A stretch of DNA of 9,993 nt from an uncultured Collinsella sp. (GTDB taxonomy: Bacteria > Actinomycetota > Coriobacteriia > Coriobacteriales > Coriobacteriaceae), in assembly GCA_900549085.1 (NCBI GenBank), contig URMO01000075.1:1-9993 (forward strand), given 5' to 3'. This document shows, in pieces, positions 1-7,229 of the stretch (the stretch's first letter is position 1; each line of letters opens with the position of its first letter). The translations under genes and the position numbers were made by a program. The notes under the pieces were generated by a model. The model searched no databases. It had not been told where the DNA came from and worked only from the letters and a program-made list of their open reading frames with translations.

Positions 1-2
1 GG

Positions 3-86
3 ATCGCCATGTGCGTAGAGCTGTGCTTCCGGGGGTTGCTGTTCCTGTTCTGCCTGTGGCGGAGGGTATGGCTGCCCTTTTCATAG
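3..86 (+). CDS. Possible 3' end of a membrane protein gene (partial)
   Basis: The reading frame starting at base 3 is open from the window edge to a TAG at 84-86. It encodes a very hydrophobic stretch rich in Leu, Phe and Cys, followed by a basic Arg-Arg pair and a short tail, as at the end of a last membrane helix. In this frame 23 of 27 sense codons end in G or C, as in the confident genes here. The frame starting at base 2 is also open (to 130) but has many T-ending codons. Only about 27 residues are visible, so no family can be named. It would end 40 bp before the aminotransferase start. It may be noncoding. Confidence 0.35.
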   Translation: MAMCVELCFRGLLFLFCLWRRVWLPFS

Positions 87-126
87 GAGTAAACTTGCCC
101 CACTGCAAACCCTCGAAAGGACCGTC

Positions 127-1308
127 ATGAAAGAACTCTCCAACCGCACGGCAAGATTTACCGATTCGGTCATCCGCCGCATGACGCGCATCTCCAATAA
201 GTACGGTGCCGTCAACCTCTCGCAGGGCTTCCCCGACTTCGATCCCCCGGCGCAGCTGCTCAACAGCCTGAGCACCATCGCCAGCGACCCCAAGCCGCTC
301 TATCACCAGTACTCCATCACCTGGGGCTCCCAGGCCATGCGCGAGGCGCTCGCCGCCAAGCAGGAGCACTTTATGGGCATGCCGGTCGACCCCAACCAGA
401 ATATCGTGGTCACCTGCGGCTCCACCGAGGCCATGATGGCCGCCATGATGACGGTCACGAACCCCGGCGACAAGGTCGTCATCTTCTCGCCGTTCTACGA
501 GAACTACGGCGCCGACACAATCCTTTCGGGTGCCGAGCCCATCTACGTGCCGCTCAACCCGCCTGCGTTCGACTTTGACCGCGAGACACTCGAGGCGGCC
601 TTCCGCGACAACGATCCCAAGGCCATCGTCCTGTGCAACCCTTCCAACCCCTGCGGCAAGGTCTTTACGCGCGAGGAGCTCACCTTTATTGCCAACCTCT
701 GCAAAAAGTACGACGCCTACTGCATTACCGACGAGGTATACGAGCACATTGTCTATGCGCCCCACGAGCACGTCTATATGGCCACGCTGCCCGGCATGTT
801 CGAGCGCACCATCAGCTGCAGTTCGCTGTCTAAGACGTACTCCATCACCGGCTGGCGGCTGGGCTACACCATTGCCCCGGCCCAGATCACCGAGCGCATC
901 AAGAAGGTCCACGACTTCCTCACCGTGGGCGCCGCCGCTCCTCTGCAGGAAGCTGTCGTCACCGCCCTCAACTTCGACGACAGCTATTACCAGGAGGTCC
1001 TCGACCTCTACACCGCCAAGCGCGACCTGTTCTGCCAGGGGCTCGATAGCATCGGTCTTGAGCATAACGTGCCGCAGGGCGCCTACTACGTCATGATGGA
1101 CATCTCTGAGTTTGGCTATGACAGCGACCTCGAATTCTGCGAGGACCTCGCATCTAAGGTGGGCGTGGGCGCCGTGCCCGGATCGAGCTTCTTCCGCGAG
1201 CCCGTCAACCATCTGATTCGTTTCCACTTTGCCAAGCGAGACGAGACGCTTAACGCGGCGCTGGAGAACCTCAAGTCGCTACGTGATAAAATCAAGCCGC
1301 GCGGGTAA
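127..1308 (+). CDS. PLP-dependent aminotransferase, class I/II (fold type I)
   Basis: A 393-residue cytosolic enzyme that should move an amino group from an amino acid to a 2-oxo acid through pyridoxal phosphate. The N-terminal NLSQGFPDF block (30-38) is typical of the subgroup holding kynurenine/glutamine transaminases and the methionine aminotransferase YbdL. Cofactor residues are all visible: CGSTEA (97-102), Asn174 in NPSNP, Asp202 and Tyr205 in DEVY, Schiff-base Lys236 in SLSKTYSITGWRLGY, and the phosphate-binding Arg244. Arg365 in the C-terminal LIRFHFA block fits the substrate-carboxylate arginine. The length is normal for the family. The ATG start is backed by AAAGGA at 116-121 with a 5-nt spacer. 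An intrinsic terminator lies 26 bp after the stop. Substrate cannot be fixed from sequence; aromatic amino acid, methionine or an aspartate-like donor are all possible. I saw no clear promoter in the 126 bp upstream. Confidence 0.93.
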   Translation: MKELSNRTARFTDSVIRRMTRISNKYGAVNLSQGFPDFDPPAQLLNSLSTIASDPKPLYHQYSITWGSQAMREALAAKQEHFMGMPVDPNQNIVVTCGSTEAMMAAMMTVTNPGDKVVIFSPFYENYGADTILSGAEPIYVPLNPPAFDFDRETLEAAFRDNDPKAIVLCNPSNPCGKVFTREELTFIANLCKKYDAYCITDEVYEHIVYAPHEHVYMATLPGMFERTISCSSLSKTYSITGWRLGYTIAPAQITERIKKVHDFLTVGAAAPLQEAVVTALNFDDSYYQEVLDLYTAKRDLFCQGLDSIGLEHNVPQGAYYVMMDISEFGYDSDLEFCEDLASKVGVGAVPGSSFFREPVNHLIRFHFAKRDETLNAALENLKSLRDKIKPRG

Positions 1309-1333
1309 GGACGGCCCAGCAACTAAAGCAACC

Positions 1334-1376
1334 AAAGAAGCCTCGCACCGCCCGCCGCGTTGCGAGGCTTCTTTTT
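1334..1376 (+). terminator. Rho-independent terminator after the aminotransferase gene
   Basis: An 11-bp perfect stem (1337-1347 with 1361-1371, GAAGCCTCGCA and its complement) encloses a 13-nt loop. Five T residues follow at 1372-1376, and AAA at 1334-1336 can extend the stem. It lies 26 bp beyond the stop codon and just before the fructokinase promoter, so it separates the two genes into independent units. Confidence 0.9.
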
Positions 1377-1383
1377 ATAGCGC

Positions 1384-1411
1384 TTTATTAAATGGTTTAG
1401 AGCCCTATACT
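1384..1411 (+). promoter_or_regulatory. Probable sigma-70 promoter of the fructokinase gene
   Basis: TATACT at 1406-1411 is a good -10 box. A weak -35 candidate, TTTATT (1384-1389), lies 16 bp upstream, directly after the T-tract of the preceding terminator. Initiation near 1418 would give a leader of about 30 nt containing the AGAGGA ribosome site at 1439-1444. The -10 box is convincing and the -35 is poor. I saw no operator-like palindrome. Confidence 0.5.
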
Positions 1412-1449
1412 TTAGTCACGGAGCAACTCGTCCCAGAGAGAGGAATACT

Positions 1450-2340
1450 ATGGCAGAACAGCAGCTTATCGGAGCGCTCGAGGCCGGCGGCACCAAGATG
1501 GTCTGCGCCACGGGCTATGCAGACGGTACGGTCCTGGAGCGTGAGCAGATCGCGACCACGACCCCGCAGGAGACCGTTGAGGCCGTCAACGCATGGTTTG
1601 CCGACAAGGGCGTCGCCGCGCTGGGCATCGGCGCCTTTGGCCCCACCGCGGTCAACCCCGCCTCACCCCAATACGGCAAGATCCTGGAGACGCCCAAAAC
1701 GGCATGGCGCTACTTTGATCTGCTGGGCACCATCCAAAACGAGCTCAATATTCCCTGTGGCTACGATACCGACGTCAACGTCGCCTGCTTGGGCGAGGTC
1801 ACCTTTGGTTGCGCCCAGAGCCTCACTGACGTAGTCTACCTGACCATCGGCACCGGCGTGGGCGCCGGCGTTCTCTCGGGCGGTAAGCTCGTGCATGGCA
1901 TGATGCATCCCGAGGCCGGCCACATCCTGGTCACTCGCGACCCGCGCGACACCATCGGCGAGCATAGCGCCTGCCCCTTCCACGACAACTGCCTCGAGGG
2001 CCTCATCGCCGGCCCTGCCGTTAAAAAGCGCTGGGATGGCAAGAGCGCCGGAGACATGGCCGATGACCCGGAGGCCATGGACCTGCTCGCAGGCTACCTG
2101 GCACAGGCGCTCATGACCTACACGCTGTGCTATGCCCCGCAGAAGATCATCATCGGCGGCGGCGTGGCCGACCACACCCCCATCGTTCCGCTCGCACGCA
2201 AAAAGTGCGCCGAAATGCTCAACGGCTATATCGTCACGCCCGAGGTCAACGACATCGATACCTACATTGTCAACAACAGCCTCGAGGGCAAGCAGGGCAT
2301 CATGGGCTGCTTGGCCCTGGGCGCCCAGGCGCTCCGGTAA
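1450..2340 (+). CDS. ROK-family fructokinase (ScrK/GmuE-like)
   Basis: A 296-residue cytosolic sugar kinase that should phosphorylate fructose to fructose 6-phosphate with ATP. The N-terminal phosphate-binding block GALEAGGTKMVCA (8-20) and the ROK pattern GYDTDVN, with the putative catalytic base Asp108, are intact. So is the IGTGVGAG phosphate loop (133-140). The ROK zinc site is complete: His158 in PEAGH, then Cys175, His178 and Cys181 in CPFHDNC. IIIGGGV (233-239) is the C-terminal adenine-side motif. Sequence and length match what I recall of the Bacillus fructokinase YdhR/GmuE, closer than glucokinases or NagC-type repressors; there is no N-terminal helix-turn-helix. The ATG start has AGAGGA 5 nt upstream. 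The gene appears monocistronic, with its own promoter and terminator. No sugar transporter or glycosidase is adjacent, so the pathway it feeds (sucrose, mannose or free fructose) is not shown. Activity on mannose or glucose cannot be excluded. Confidence 0.9.
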   Translation: MAEQQLIGALEAGGTKMVCATGYADGTVLEREQIATTTPQETVEAVNAWFADKGVAALGIGAFGPTAVNPASPQYGKILETPKTAWRYFDLLGTIQNELNIPCGYDTDVNVACLGEVTFGCAQSLTDVVYLTIGTGVGAGVLSGGKLVHGMMHPEAGHILVTRDPRDTIGEHSACPFHDNCLEGLIAGPAVKKRWDGKSAGDMADDPEAMDLLAGYLAQALMTYTLCYAPQKIIIGGGVADHTPIVPLARKKCAEMLNGYIVTPEVNDIDTYIVNNSLEGKQGIMGCLALGAQALR

Positions 2341-2424
2341 AGGACACCTCAACGGCGCGGCGTAGCCAAGCTCGCAAAACGCTCGGACAACGCCGTCACG
2401 CCCCGCAGGAGCCCTCAAACGCAC

Positions 2425-2467
2425 AAGGCCGCCTAGGACCAAGCAAAACGTCCTAGGCGGCCTTTTT
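2425..2467 (+). terminator. Strong terminator after the fructokinase gene, overlapping the vanZ-like 3' end
   Basis: A 15-bp perfect stem pairs 2425-2439 with 2450-2464 around a 10-nt loop, and a T-run occupies 2463-2467. It lies 84 bp after the fructokinase stop. The distal arm contains the stop codon and last Ala codons of the converging VanZ-like gene. Read on the minus strand the hairpin is followed by only a patchy T-rich tail, so termination of the opposing transcript is possible but less certain. Confidence 0.9.
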
Positions 2468-2902
2468 GGTACATATCAGCGACCGTAAGAGATATCGAAG
2501 CGCGACGCCTGTCGTCGCCCCGCAGCAGTCGATCATCACATCGGTAATCATGCCGGCGCGACCGGGCACAAAAAGCTGGATCGTCTCGTCGATGGAGGGG
2601 ACGAGCAGCAAGAACACCGCCGTGGGCAGCAACACATCAAACGTGCGCCGGCCTTCGAGGTCAAAGGCGTGCGTCGCCAAGATGCCAAGCACCATGTACT
2701 CGGTAAAATGAGCGCACTTGCGCACGACGAAGTTAGTCACCCAATCGTATGGAAGCCCCAGGGCCTGCAAAAAGCCGCGAATGGATTCCATAATCGTCAG
2801 GCTCAACGAACCAGACCCCGTACCGGGAACCAACGAATTGCCCCAGATGACGAGCACCATGACGCAAGCGGCAAGGGCCCATTTTCGATCGACCTTAACC
2901 AT
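2453..2902 (-). CDS. VanZ-family integral membrane protein
   Basis: A 149-residue protein with about four predicted membrane helices (roughly 8-21, 62-80, 87-102, 120-140). The family signatures are visible: RKCAHFTEYMVLG at 61-73 (Arg61, Lys62, His65, Glu68), the acidic IDETIQLFVPGR block at 104-115 (Asp105, Glu106, Gln109, Arg115), and the following DVMID segment (121-125). VanZ-like proteins are small membrane proteins. The founding member gives low-level teicoplanin resistance, but most chromosomal homologues have no known function, so no resistance claim is made. The ATG lies 7 bp after the stop of the upstream minus-strand gene. The likely ribosome site GGAGG (2915-2919 on the plus strand) sits inside that gene's last codons with a long 12-nt spacer, suggesting translational coupling. 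The TAG stop at 2453-2455 is inside the terminator hairpin of the converging fructokinase gene. Confidence 0.87.
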   Translation of the reverse strand: MVKVDRKWALAACVMVLVIWGNSLVPGTGSGSLSLTIMESIRGFLQALGLPYDWVTNFVVRKCAHFTEYMVLGILATHAFDLEGRRTFDVLLPTAVFLLLVPSIDETIQLFVPGRAGMITDVMIDCCGATTGVALRYLLRSLICTKKAA

Positions 2903-2909
2903 GCGGCAA

Positions 2910-3464
2910 TTATGCCTCCGCGCGCAGCGGCGTAAAGCTGGCGGTACCGCCTTCGATAACGCTTAAATAGGCACGGCCCGTGCGCTTGACGGCCGCAGAC
3001 TGCAGACGGTTGATCTCTTCCTCGAGAATCTGATTGACGCGCTCATGGCGACGGTTTTCCATAACGCCGGCAGCGATAGCCTCGGCACGCTCGATACCCT
3101 CGCGCGAGATACGCGCGGTATCCTCGGGAAGCACGGAACTGTGGCGACCGACATAGACGGGAGCAGCCGAGACAGGTGAGGCTGCAGGCGTGGGCACCGC
3201 CACGGGGGCGGGCTCGGCAACCTCGTCCATGATCGCCATGGCGGCGGCCCACATGTCCTCGTGGCCCGAATAATCGGCCATGGGGACATCTTCCTCAAGA
3301 GAGGCATCGGGGAGACTGTCGGTATCCACGCGATCCTGGACATCGATAGAAGCAGTGATGGCGGCGGGCTCGTCCAGATCGGCAAGATCCACACCCTTGG
3401 CATCGGAAATGATGGGCATGCTGGCGAGCTTGGCGTTGTACGGCGCCGCCTCCGCGGCCTGCAT
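2910..3464 (-). CDS. C-terminal half of the interrupted gene: acidic, Ala-rich, helical tail
   Basis: 184 residues from the first in-frame Met codon after the amber (3462-3464). That ATG has no convincing ribosome site; a G-run lies about 13 nt upstream. Independent translation is therefore doubtful, and the segment is best read as the distal part of the interrupted gene. It is acidic in its first half, then has a Pro/Ala/Val linker (about 84-103). A likely long charged helix or coiled coil follows (about 118-160), ending in a YLSVIEGGTASF tail (166-177). An EDMWAAAMAIMDEV stretch (69-82) resembles the ADAWSMIDSMLDDD stretch of the N-terminal half, perhaps a duplicated short motif. It has no membrane helix of its own. 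The VanZ-like gene begins 7 bp later. Confidence 0.45.
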   Translation of the reverse strand: MQAAEAAPYNAKLASMPIISDAKGVDLADLDEPAAITASIDVQDRVDTDSLPDASLEEDVPMADYSGHEDMWAAAMAIMDEVAEPAPVAVPTPAASPVSAAPVYVGRHSSVLPEDTARISREGIERAEAIAAGVMENRRHERVNQILEEEINRLQSAAVKRTGRAYLSVIEGGTASFTPLRAEA

Positions 3465-3629
3465 TTGGGCCGAAGCCCCCCAAAGTGAGCTTTCGGCGGC
3501 ACGGCGAGCGGCGACGGTCTCCTCGTCGACAGCCAGGGACTCATCGGCAAAGGGGTCGACAGCAGGAGCCGACTGAGCTGCGCTCTGCTGACCGGCCGAA
3601 GCGGCCGCCGCGGCAGAAGTGTACGCAGC

Positions 3630-4361
3630 CTACGACGCGCCGTTATAGGCGGCATTGTTGGCAGCGTTGGCCACAAGCGCCACGAAGGCCGCGGTGCTGC
3701 CCGCAGGGGCGGCGTGAGAGCCCGAGACGGCGCGTGCAGCAGCAGCGATGTCATCGCGATTGAAAGATCCAGTCTGTCCACCGTTGGTGAGCTCGTCGAT
3801 TGCAACCTGGTAGACATCGCGCGAACGCGTTGGATCGCAGCTGACCGGAGAATCGTCATCGAGCATGCTGTCGATCATAGACCACGCATCGGCCTCATCC
3901 ATGGCGTTGGCCGCGCGCGCGATGGTGGGAACGCCATCGTCGACGTGGCGGCGCTGGAACGCACCGGTCAGGCCGGAGAGAAATGCGGAAGAAGGCTGTG
4001 CGGCATTGGCCTGATCGGCCGGGACCGAAGGCTGAGGCGCCGCGCCCTGCTGCTGCGCGGGAATCGAGGCGGTCCTGAACTCGTTGTGGGTCCGGCCAAA
4101 CTGAGCGGCGCCGCCCACGGCATCGGGCTCAAACAGGCGGCCATCGTGCTCGGCGCGATACTCGGAGATGCCCAGCGAGGCTGCGTAGATGCCCACGCCC
4201 GCCACCGCACCAACGGCAAAGGGAACAGCGCCCGCGACAACCGTCTCATTAACCGACGAGAACGGCAACGTCGCAGCATACATCACTACGGGGGCGGCAA
4301 GGCCGATCCCGCAGGAAAGTCCGGCAAGGACTGCTCGTTGTGTTGCATCAGAAGAAGCCAT
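3630..4361 (-). CDS. N-terminal half of the interrupted gene: two membrane helices plus Ala-rich soluble region
   Basis: A 243-residue product if translation stops at the amber. The ATG at 4359-4361 is preferred over an upstream TTG at 4386-4388 because a GGGGAGAG ribosome site (4365-4372) precedes it. Residues about 10-32 and 41-64 are hydrophobic Ala/Gly/Val-rich segments that look like two membrane helices with a short loop, so the chain is probably anchored with both ends on the same side. From about 70 onward it is polar, rich in Ala, Gln, Asp and Ser, with an ADAWSMIDSMLDDD stretch (157-170) and an NRDDIAAAARAV helix-like stretch (201-212). It is transcribed from the promoter at 4499-4527. 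Function unknown. Confidence 0.6.
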   Translation of the reverse strand: MASSDATQRAVLAGLSCGIGLAAPVVMYAATLPFSSVNETVVAGAVPFAVGAVAGVGIYAASLGISEYRAEHDGRLFEPDAVGGAAQFGRTHNEFRTASIPAQQQGAAPQPSVPADQANAAQPSSAFLSGLTGAFQRRHVDDGVPTIARAANAMDEADAWSMIDSMLDDDSPVSCDPTRSRDVYQVAIDELTNGGQTGSFNRDDIAAAARAVSGSHAAPAGSTAAFVALVANAANNAAYNGAS

Positions 4362-4364
4362 GAG

Positions 4365-4372
4365 CTCTCCCC
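4365..4372 (-). promoter_or_regulatory. Ribosome binding site that fixes the start of the interrupted gene
   Basis: Minus-strand GGGGAGAG lies just before the ATG at 4359-4361, with its GGAG core about 5 nt from the start. The upstream in-frame TTG has no such site, so the shorter start is chosen. Confidence 0.6.
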
Positions 4373-4498
4373 ATCTTCCAGCACCCAAATCGCATCATTT
4401 AGTTGGCTGCGCGAGAGAAGATGAAGCGGGACATGCGTCCCAAAGCAACGGTATATGGTTCGTTTCATCTGCGTTTTCCGTCGCGAAGCTTAAAAGTT

Positions 4499-4527
4499 AT
4501 TATGCGAAACCGACCCTCCGATTGCAA
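4499..4527 (-). promoter_or_regulatory. Sigma-70-like promoter of the interrupted gene and vanZ-like unit
   Basis: On the minus strand TTGCAA (4522-4527) and CATAAT (4499-4504) are separated by exactly 17 bp. They match 4 of 6 and 5 of 6 consensus bases. Initiation near 4492 gives a leader of about 130 nt before the ATG at 4361. The rest of the 315-bp gap between this gene and rho (4362-4676) holds this leader and the rho terminator. A small GGGAC/GTCCC hairpin at 4429-4442 is the only other structure noticed. Confidence 0.6.
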
Positions 4528-4602
4528 GCGATGAGGCCGGATTGTTGCTCGAAAACTGCTGCTTGTCGGTCATATGGTCAATTAATGTTGCCGAGTGGCG
4601 CC

Positions 4603-4635
4603 ATAAAGAAAGGGCCGAGGCATAAACCCCGGCCC
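4603..4635 (-). terminator. Intrinsic terminator after rho
   Basis: In minus-strand RNA a 9-bp GC-rich stem (4635-4627 with 4620-4612, including one G-U pair) closes a 6-nt loop. A T-rich tail TTTCTTTAT follows (4611-4603). It begins about 42 nt after the rho stop. On the plus strand the G-U becomes an A-C mismatch, which supports the minus-strand reading. Confidence 0.8.
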
Positions 4636-4676
4636 GATTGCCTGTTCTTATAGCGATATGGCGTGCGGCTTATGGT

Positions 4677-7229
4677 CTAAAACGTCTGCTCGTAGTCGCT
4701 GTGCTTTTTGGCCGAACGCACCAGGAACTCCTGGTTGGTGTTGGTGCCCTTAAGGCCCTTGATAAACGACGCCGCCGCGCGCTCGGTGTTGTTCATGCCG
4801 GCGAGGATGCGACGCAGACCAAAGACAAACGGGCGCATCTGCTCGTCGACCAGCAGGTCCTCGTTGCGCGTACCGGAGGCAACGGGGTCGATGGCCGGGA
4901 AGATGCGGCGGTCGGCAAGATCGCGGTCGAGCTTGAGCTCCATGTTGCCGGTGCCCTTGAACTCCTCGAAGATGACTTCGTCCATCTTGGAGCCGGTGTC
5001 GATGAGGGCGGAGGCGAGGATGGTGAGCGAGCCTCCGTTTTCGATATTGCGGGCTGCACCCAGGAAACGCTTGGGCGGATACAAGGCCGCCGAATCGACA
5101 CCGCCCGAAAGGATGCGGCCCGAGGCGGGTGCCGCCAGGTTGTAGGCGCGGGCAAGACGCGTGATGGAATCGAGCACCACCACGACATCGCCGCCCAGCT
5201 CCACGATGCGCTTGGCGCGCTCGATGACGAGCTCGGCCACGCGGGTGTGGTTGTCTGCGGGCATATCGAAGGTCGAGGCCACGACCTCACCCTTGATGGA
5301 GCGCTGCATATCGGTGACCTCTTCGGGGCGCTCGTCAACGAGCAGGCAGATGAGGTGCACCTCGGGGTTGTTGATCGAGATGGACTGGCAGATCTTCTTA
5401 AGGATCGTTGTCTTACCGGCCTTGGGCGGCGACACGATCAGGCCACGCTGGCCCTTGCCGATCGGTGACACGATATCGATGGCGCGACCGGTAATGGAAT
5501 CCTTGCCGTGCTCCATGCGCAGCGGCTCGTTGGGATAGACCGGGGTAAGGTCGCCGAACTTGGGGCGATTGCGAATCTGCTCGGGATCCATGCCATTGAC
5601 GGTCGTGATCTTGGCGAGACCGGCTCGCTTGTCGCCGCCGCGCGAGGGGCGCAGCGAACCCTCGATGACATCGCCCGTTCGCAGGCGTGCGGAGCGGATG
5701 AGATAAGCAGGGACGAAGGCGTCCTCGTTGGACTTCATGTAACCGTGGGCGTGGATGATACCGGAGCTGTCCGGGCGAATCTGCAAGATGCCCTTAATAT
5801 CGCGGAAGCCCTCGGCCTTCGCGGCGGTCGTGTAGATCTCCTCGACGAGCTCAGCCTTCTTCTTGCCGGTCGTCTCGATCTCGAACTCTTTTGCCTTCTC
5901 ACGCAGCTCGGCGACCTTCATGGCCGCAAGCTCCTCGCGCGAAAGCGTGGGCTCGGTGGGGGCGGCGTTGCGCTCCTTGTTGCGTTGCTTGCGGTCGCGC
6001 TGACGGCTGCGGCGGTCGTTGTTGCGATCGTCCTTGCGGTCGTTGCGCTCGTCGTTGCGCTTGTGCTGACGGCGGCCGGGACGGACACCCGCTTCGGCCT
6101 CGGCGCCCCCGTCAGCCGCGGCTGCGGGCGCATCGGTGCCGGACGGGGCCTCGCCCTCTGCCTTGGCATCGGCGTTGGCATGGGCGCTGGGATCGGCGTC
6201 GCCCTGCTGCTCGGCAACCTTGGCCCTTGCGGACTTCTTGCGCGTACGCTTGGGCTTCTCAGTTGCCGGCTGATCGGCGCTCTCGGCCTCGGAAGCGGCA
6301 TCGGCGGTTGCCTCCGAGGACTTATCGTCGACGGACTTGGCCTCGGCGTCGGCCTTGGCCTTCGCCTTCGTCGAGCGCTTTGCCGCGGTGCGACGGCTGC
6401 GGCCGGGACGGACATCGGCGGGCTCGGCATCGGCGGATGCGGGAGCCTCGGTGGACGGAACGTCCTGGACCGGGGCGTCGGCCGTAGCCGTGGGCTCGGC
6501 CGTCACCGCTGCGCTCTGAGCAGCAGCTGCTGCTGCGGCAGCGGCTTTCTCGGCCTCAACAAACGCCTTGGGCTTGCGGCCGCGACGATGCGGGCGCAGA
6601 GCCGGATCAACGGCGGGAACCTCGCTGGCCCCAGCGGGCACGACGGGCTCAGCGGAGGAAGCGTCCTCCCCTGCCGCAGAACGAGCCGGAGCTTCAACGA
6701 CCTCAGGAGTCGGCTGCTCGACGGGCTGCTGCGACTTGGCTGCCGTACGGCGACGTGTGCGCAGTGCCGGCTTCTCGGCCGACTGCTCGGCAACAGGAGC
6801 CTCGGGGACGCCCGGTGCAGCAAGCTCAGTCAATGCCGCAACCTCACGCTCGGCAGCGCGACGGCGGGCACGCACAACCTGGGCCTCGCTGATCTGTGCC
6901 AGTGCACGGGCCTGCGCGACCTCATCGGAAATAGGGGCCGAAGCATCGGCAGCAGCGGGCCGCTTCACGCGCGTGGCGCGCGTCGTGCGACGCTTGGGCT
7001 TTGCGGTCTCCTCGCCGTCCACAGCGGGTTTGGCCACACGACGCGTGCGCTTGGGCTTAGCGGGTGCAGCCTCCTCGCTAGCAACGGGCGTGGTGGGTGC
7101 AGCGGCCTTAGGCGCCTCGGGAGCCGAGACCTGCGCCGGCGCGGGCACCGCGACCTGGTCCGACGTAACCGGTGCAGTGGGAGCCGTTTGCGTCGTCGTT
7201 ATTTCGTTTTCTTGTTGTTGATCAGACAC
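4677..7229 (-). CDS. rho: Transcription termination factor Rho with long Arg/Lys/Ala-rich N-terminal extension
   Basis: An 850-residue hexameric RNA helicase that binds unstructured nascent RNA and uses ATP to release it from RNA polymerase. The conserved part starts near residue 428: the SAP-like Rho N domain (LSREELAAMKVAELREKAKE), the cold-shock-like RNA-binding domain (about 475-550), then the RecA-like ATPase. Walker A is PPKAGKTT (601-608, Lys606), catalytic Glu633 sits in VDERPEEVTDMQR, Walker B ends in LDS (Asp687), and the Q-loop/R-loop block GGVDSAALYPPKRFLGAARN (709-728) is intact. E. coli Rho has about 419 residues, so residues 1-427 are extra. They are probably disordered, alternating Ala/Glu/Pro/Asp spacers with basic clusters (KPKRTR at 58 and 326, RPGR at 275 and 383, RPHRRGRK at 213), a nine-Ala run (229-237), and an Arg/Asn/Asp-rich patch (387-420). 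Such extensions are known in actinobacterial Rho and are thought to add RNA contacts. The start is GTG, with an in-frame stop 12 nt upstream and only a weak, distant AAAGAAAG ribosome site. Confidence 0.97.
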   Translation of the reverse strand: MSDQQQENEITTTQTAPTAPVTSDQVAVPAPAQVSAPEAPKAAAPTTPVASEEAAPAKPKRTRRVAKPAVDGEETAKPKRRTTRATRVKRPAAADASAPISDEVAQARALAQISEAQVVRARRRAAEREVAALTELAAPGVPEAPVAEQSAEKPALRTRRRTAAKSQQPVEQPTPEVVEAPARSAAGEDASSAEPVVPAGASEVPAVDPALRPHRRGRKPKAFVEAEKAAAAAAAAAQSAAVTAEPTATADAPVQDVPSTEAPASADAEPADVRPGRSRRTAAKRSTKAKAKADAEAKSVDDKSSEATADAASEAESADQPATEKPKRTRKKSARAKVAEQQGDADPSAHANADAKAEGEAPSGTDAPAAAADGGAEAEAGVRPGRRQHKRNDERNDRKDDRNNDRRSRQRDRKQRNKERNAAPTEPTLSREELAAMKVAELREKAKEFEIETTGKKKAELVEEIYTTAAKAEGFRDIKGILQIRPDSSGIIHAHGYMKSNEDAFVPAYLIRSARLRTGDVIEGSLRPSRGGDKRAGLAKITTVNGMDPEQIRNRPKFGDLTPVYPNEPLRMEHGKDSITGRAIDIVSPIGKGQRGLIVSPPKAGKTTILKKICQSISINNPEVHLICLLVDERPEEVTDMQRSIKGEVVASTFDMPADNHTRVAELVIERAKRIVELGGDVVVVLDSITRLARAYNLAAPASGRILSGGVDSAALYPPKRFLGAARNIENGGSLTILASALIDTGSKMDEVIFEEFKGTGNMELKLDRDLADRRIFPAIDPVASGTRNEDLLVDEQMRPFVFGLRRILAGMNNTERAAASFIKGLKGTNTNQEFLVRSAKKHSDYEQTF

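Larger units (their letters stand above)
2910..4361 (-). pseudogene. Uncharacterised membrane-anchored Ala-rich protein gene interrupted by an amber codon
   Basis: Reading the minus strand from the ATG at 4359-4361, one frame runs to the TAA at 2910-2912 with a single interruption, TAG at 3630-3632. The intact product would have 483 residues: 243 before the amber, 55 between it and the next Met codon, and 184 after. The 55-codon linker keeps the Ala/Gln/Asp/Glu-rich, GC-ending composition of both sides, and no other stop occurs, so this looks like one gene with one nonsense change. Codons around the stop read GAS-stop-AAYTSA. A single base change from TAC or TAT (Tyr), or from other TAG neighbours such as CAG, would explain it. 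VanZ-like and rho genes here also end in TAG, so TAG is a working stop in this genome. Possible explanations are a recent mutation, a sequencing or assembly error, or two separate proteins. No known family was recognised. Confidence 0.7.

Noticed and set aside
1663..2442. Minus-strand 259-codon open frame opposite fructokinase
   Set aside because: Shadow of the confidently identified kinase; no ribosome site or recognisable family.
3630..3632. Amber readthrough or pyrrolysine-type recoding
   Set aside because: Two other genes in the window end in TAG, and there is no downstream structure or PylT/PylS evidence, so a plain stop is more likely.
2963..3859. Alternative minus-strand frame spanning the amber codon
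   Set aside because: Pro/Arg/Ser-rich shadow. The true frame continues on both sides of the amber with consistent composition, so a frameshift explanation is unnecessary.
4286..4468. Possible 60-codon leader peptide upstream of the interrupted gene
   Set aside because: Weak ribosome site, and the frame runs well into the downstream gene; no sign of an attenuator arrangement.
6519..6545. CAG/CTG-like microsatellite
   Set aside because: It encodes the nine-Ala run in the rho extension with mixed GCN codons and is not a pure tandem repeat.
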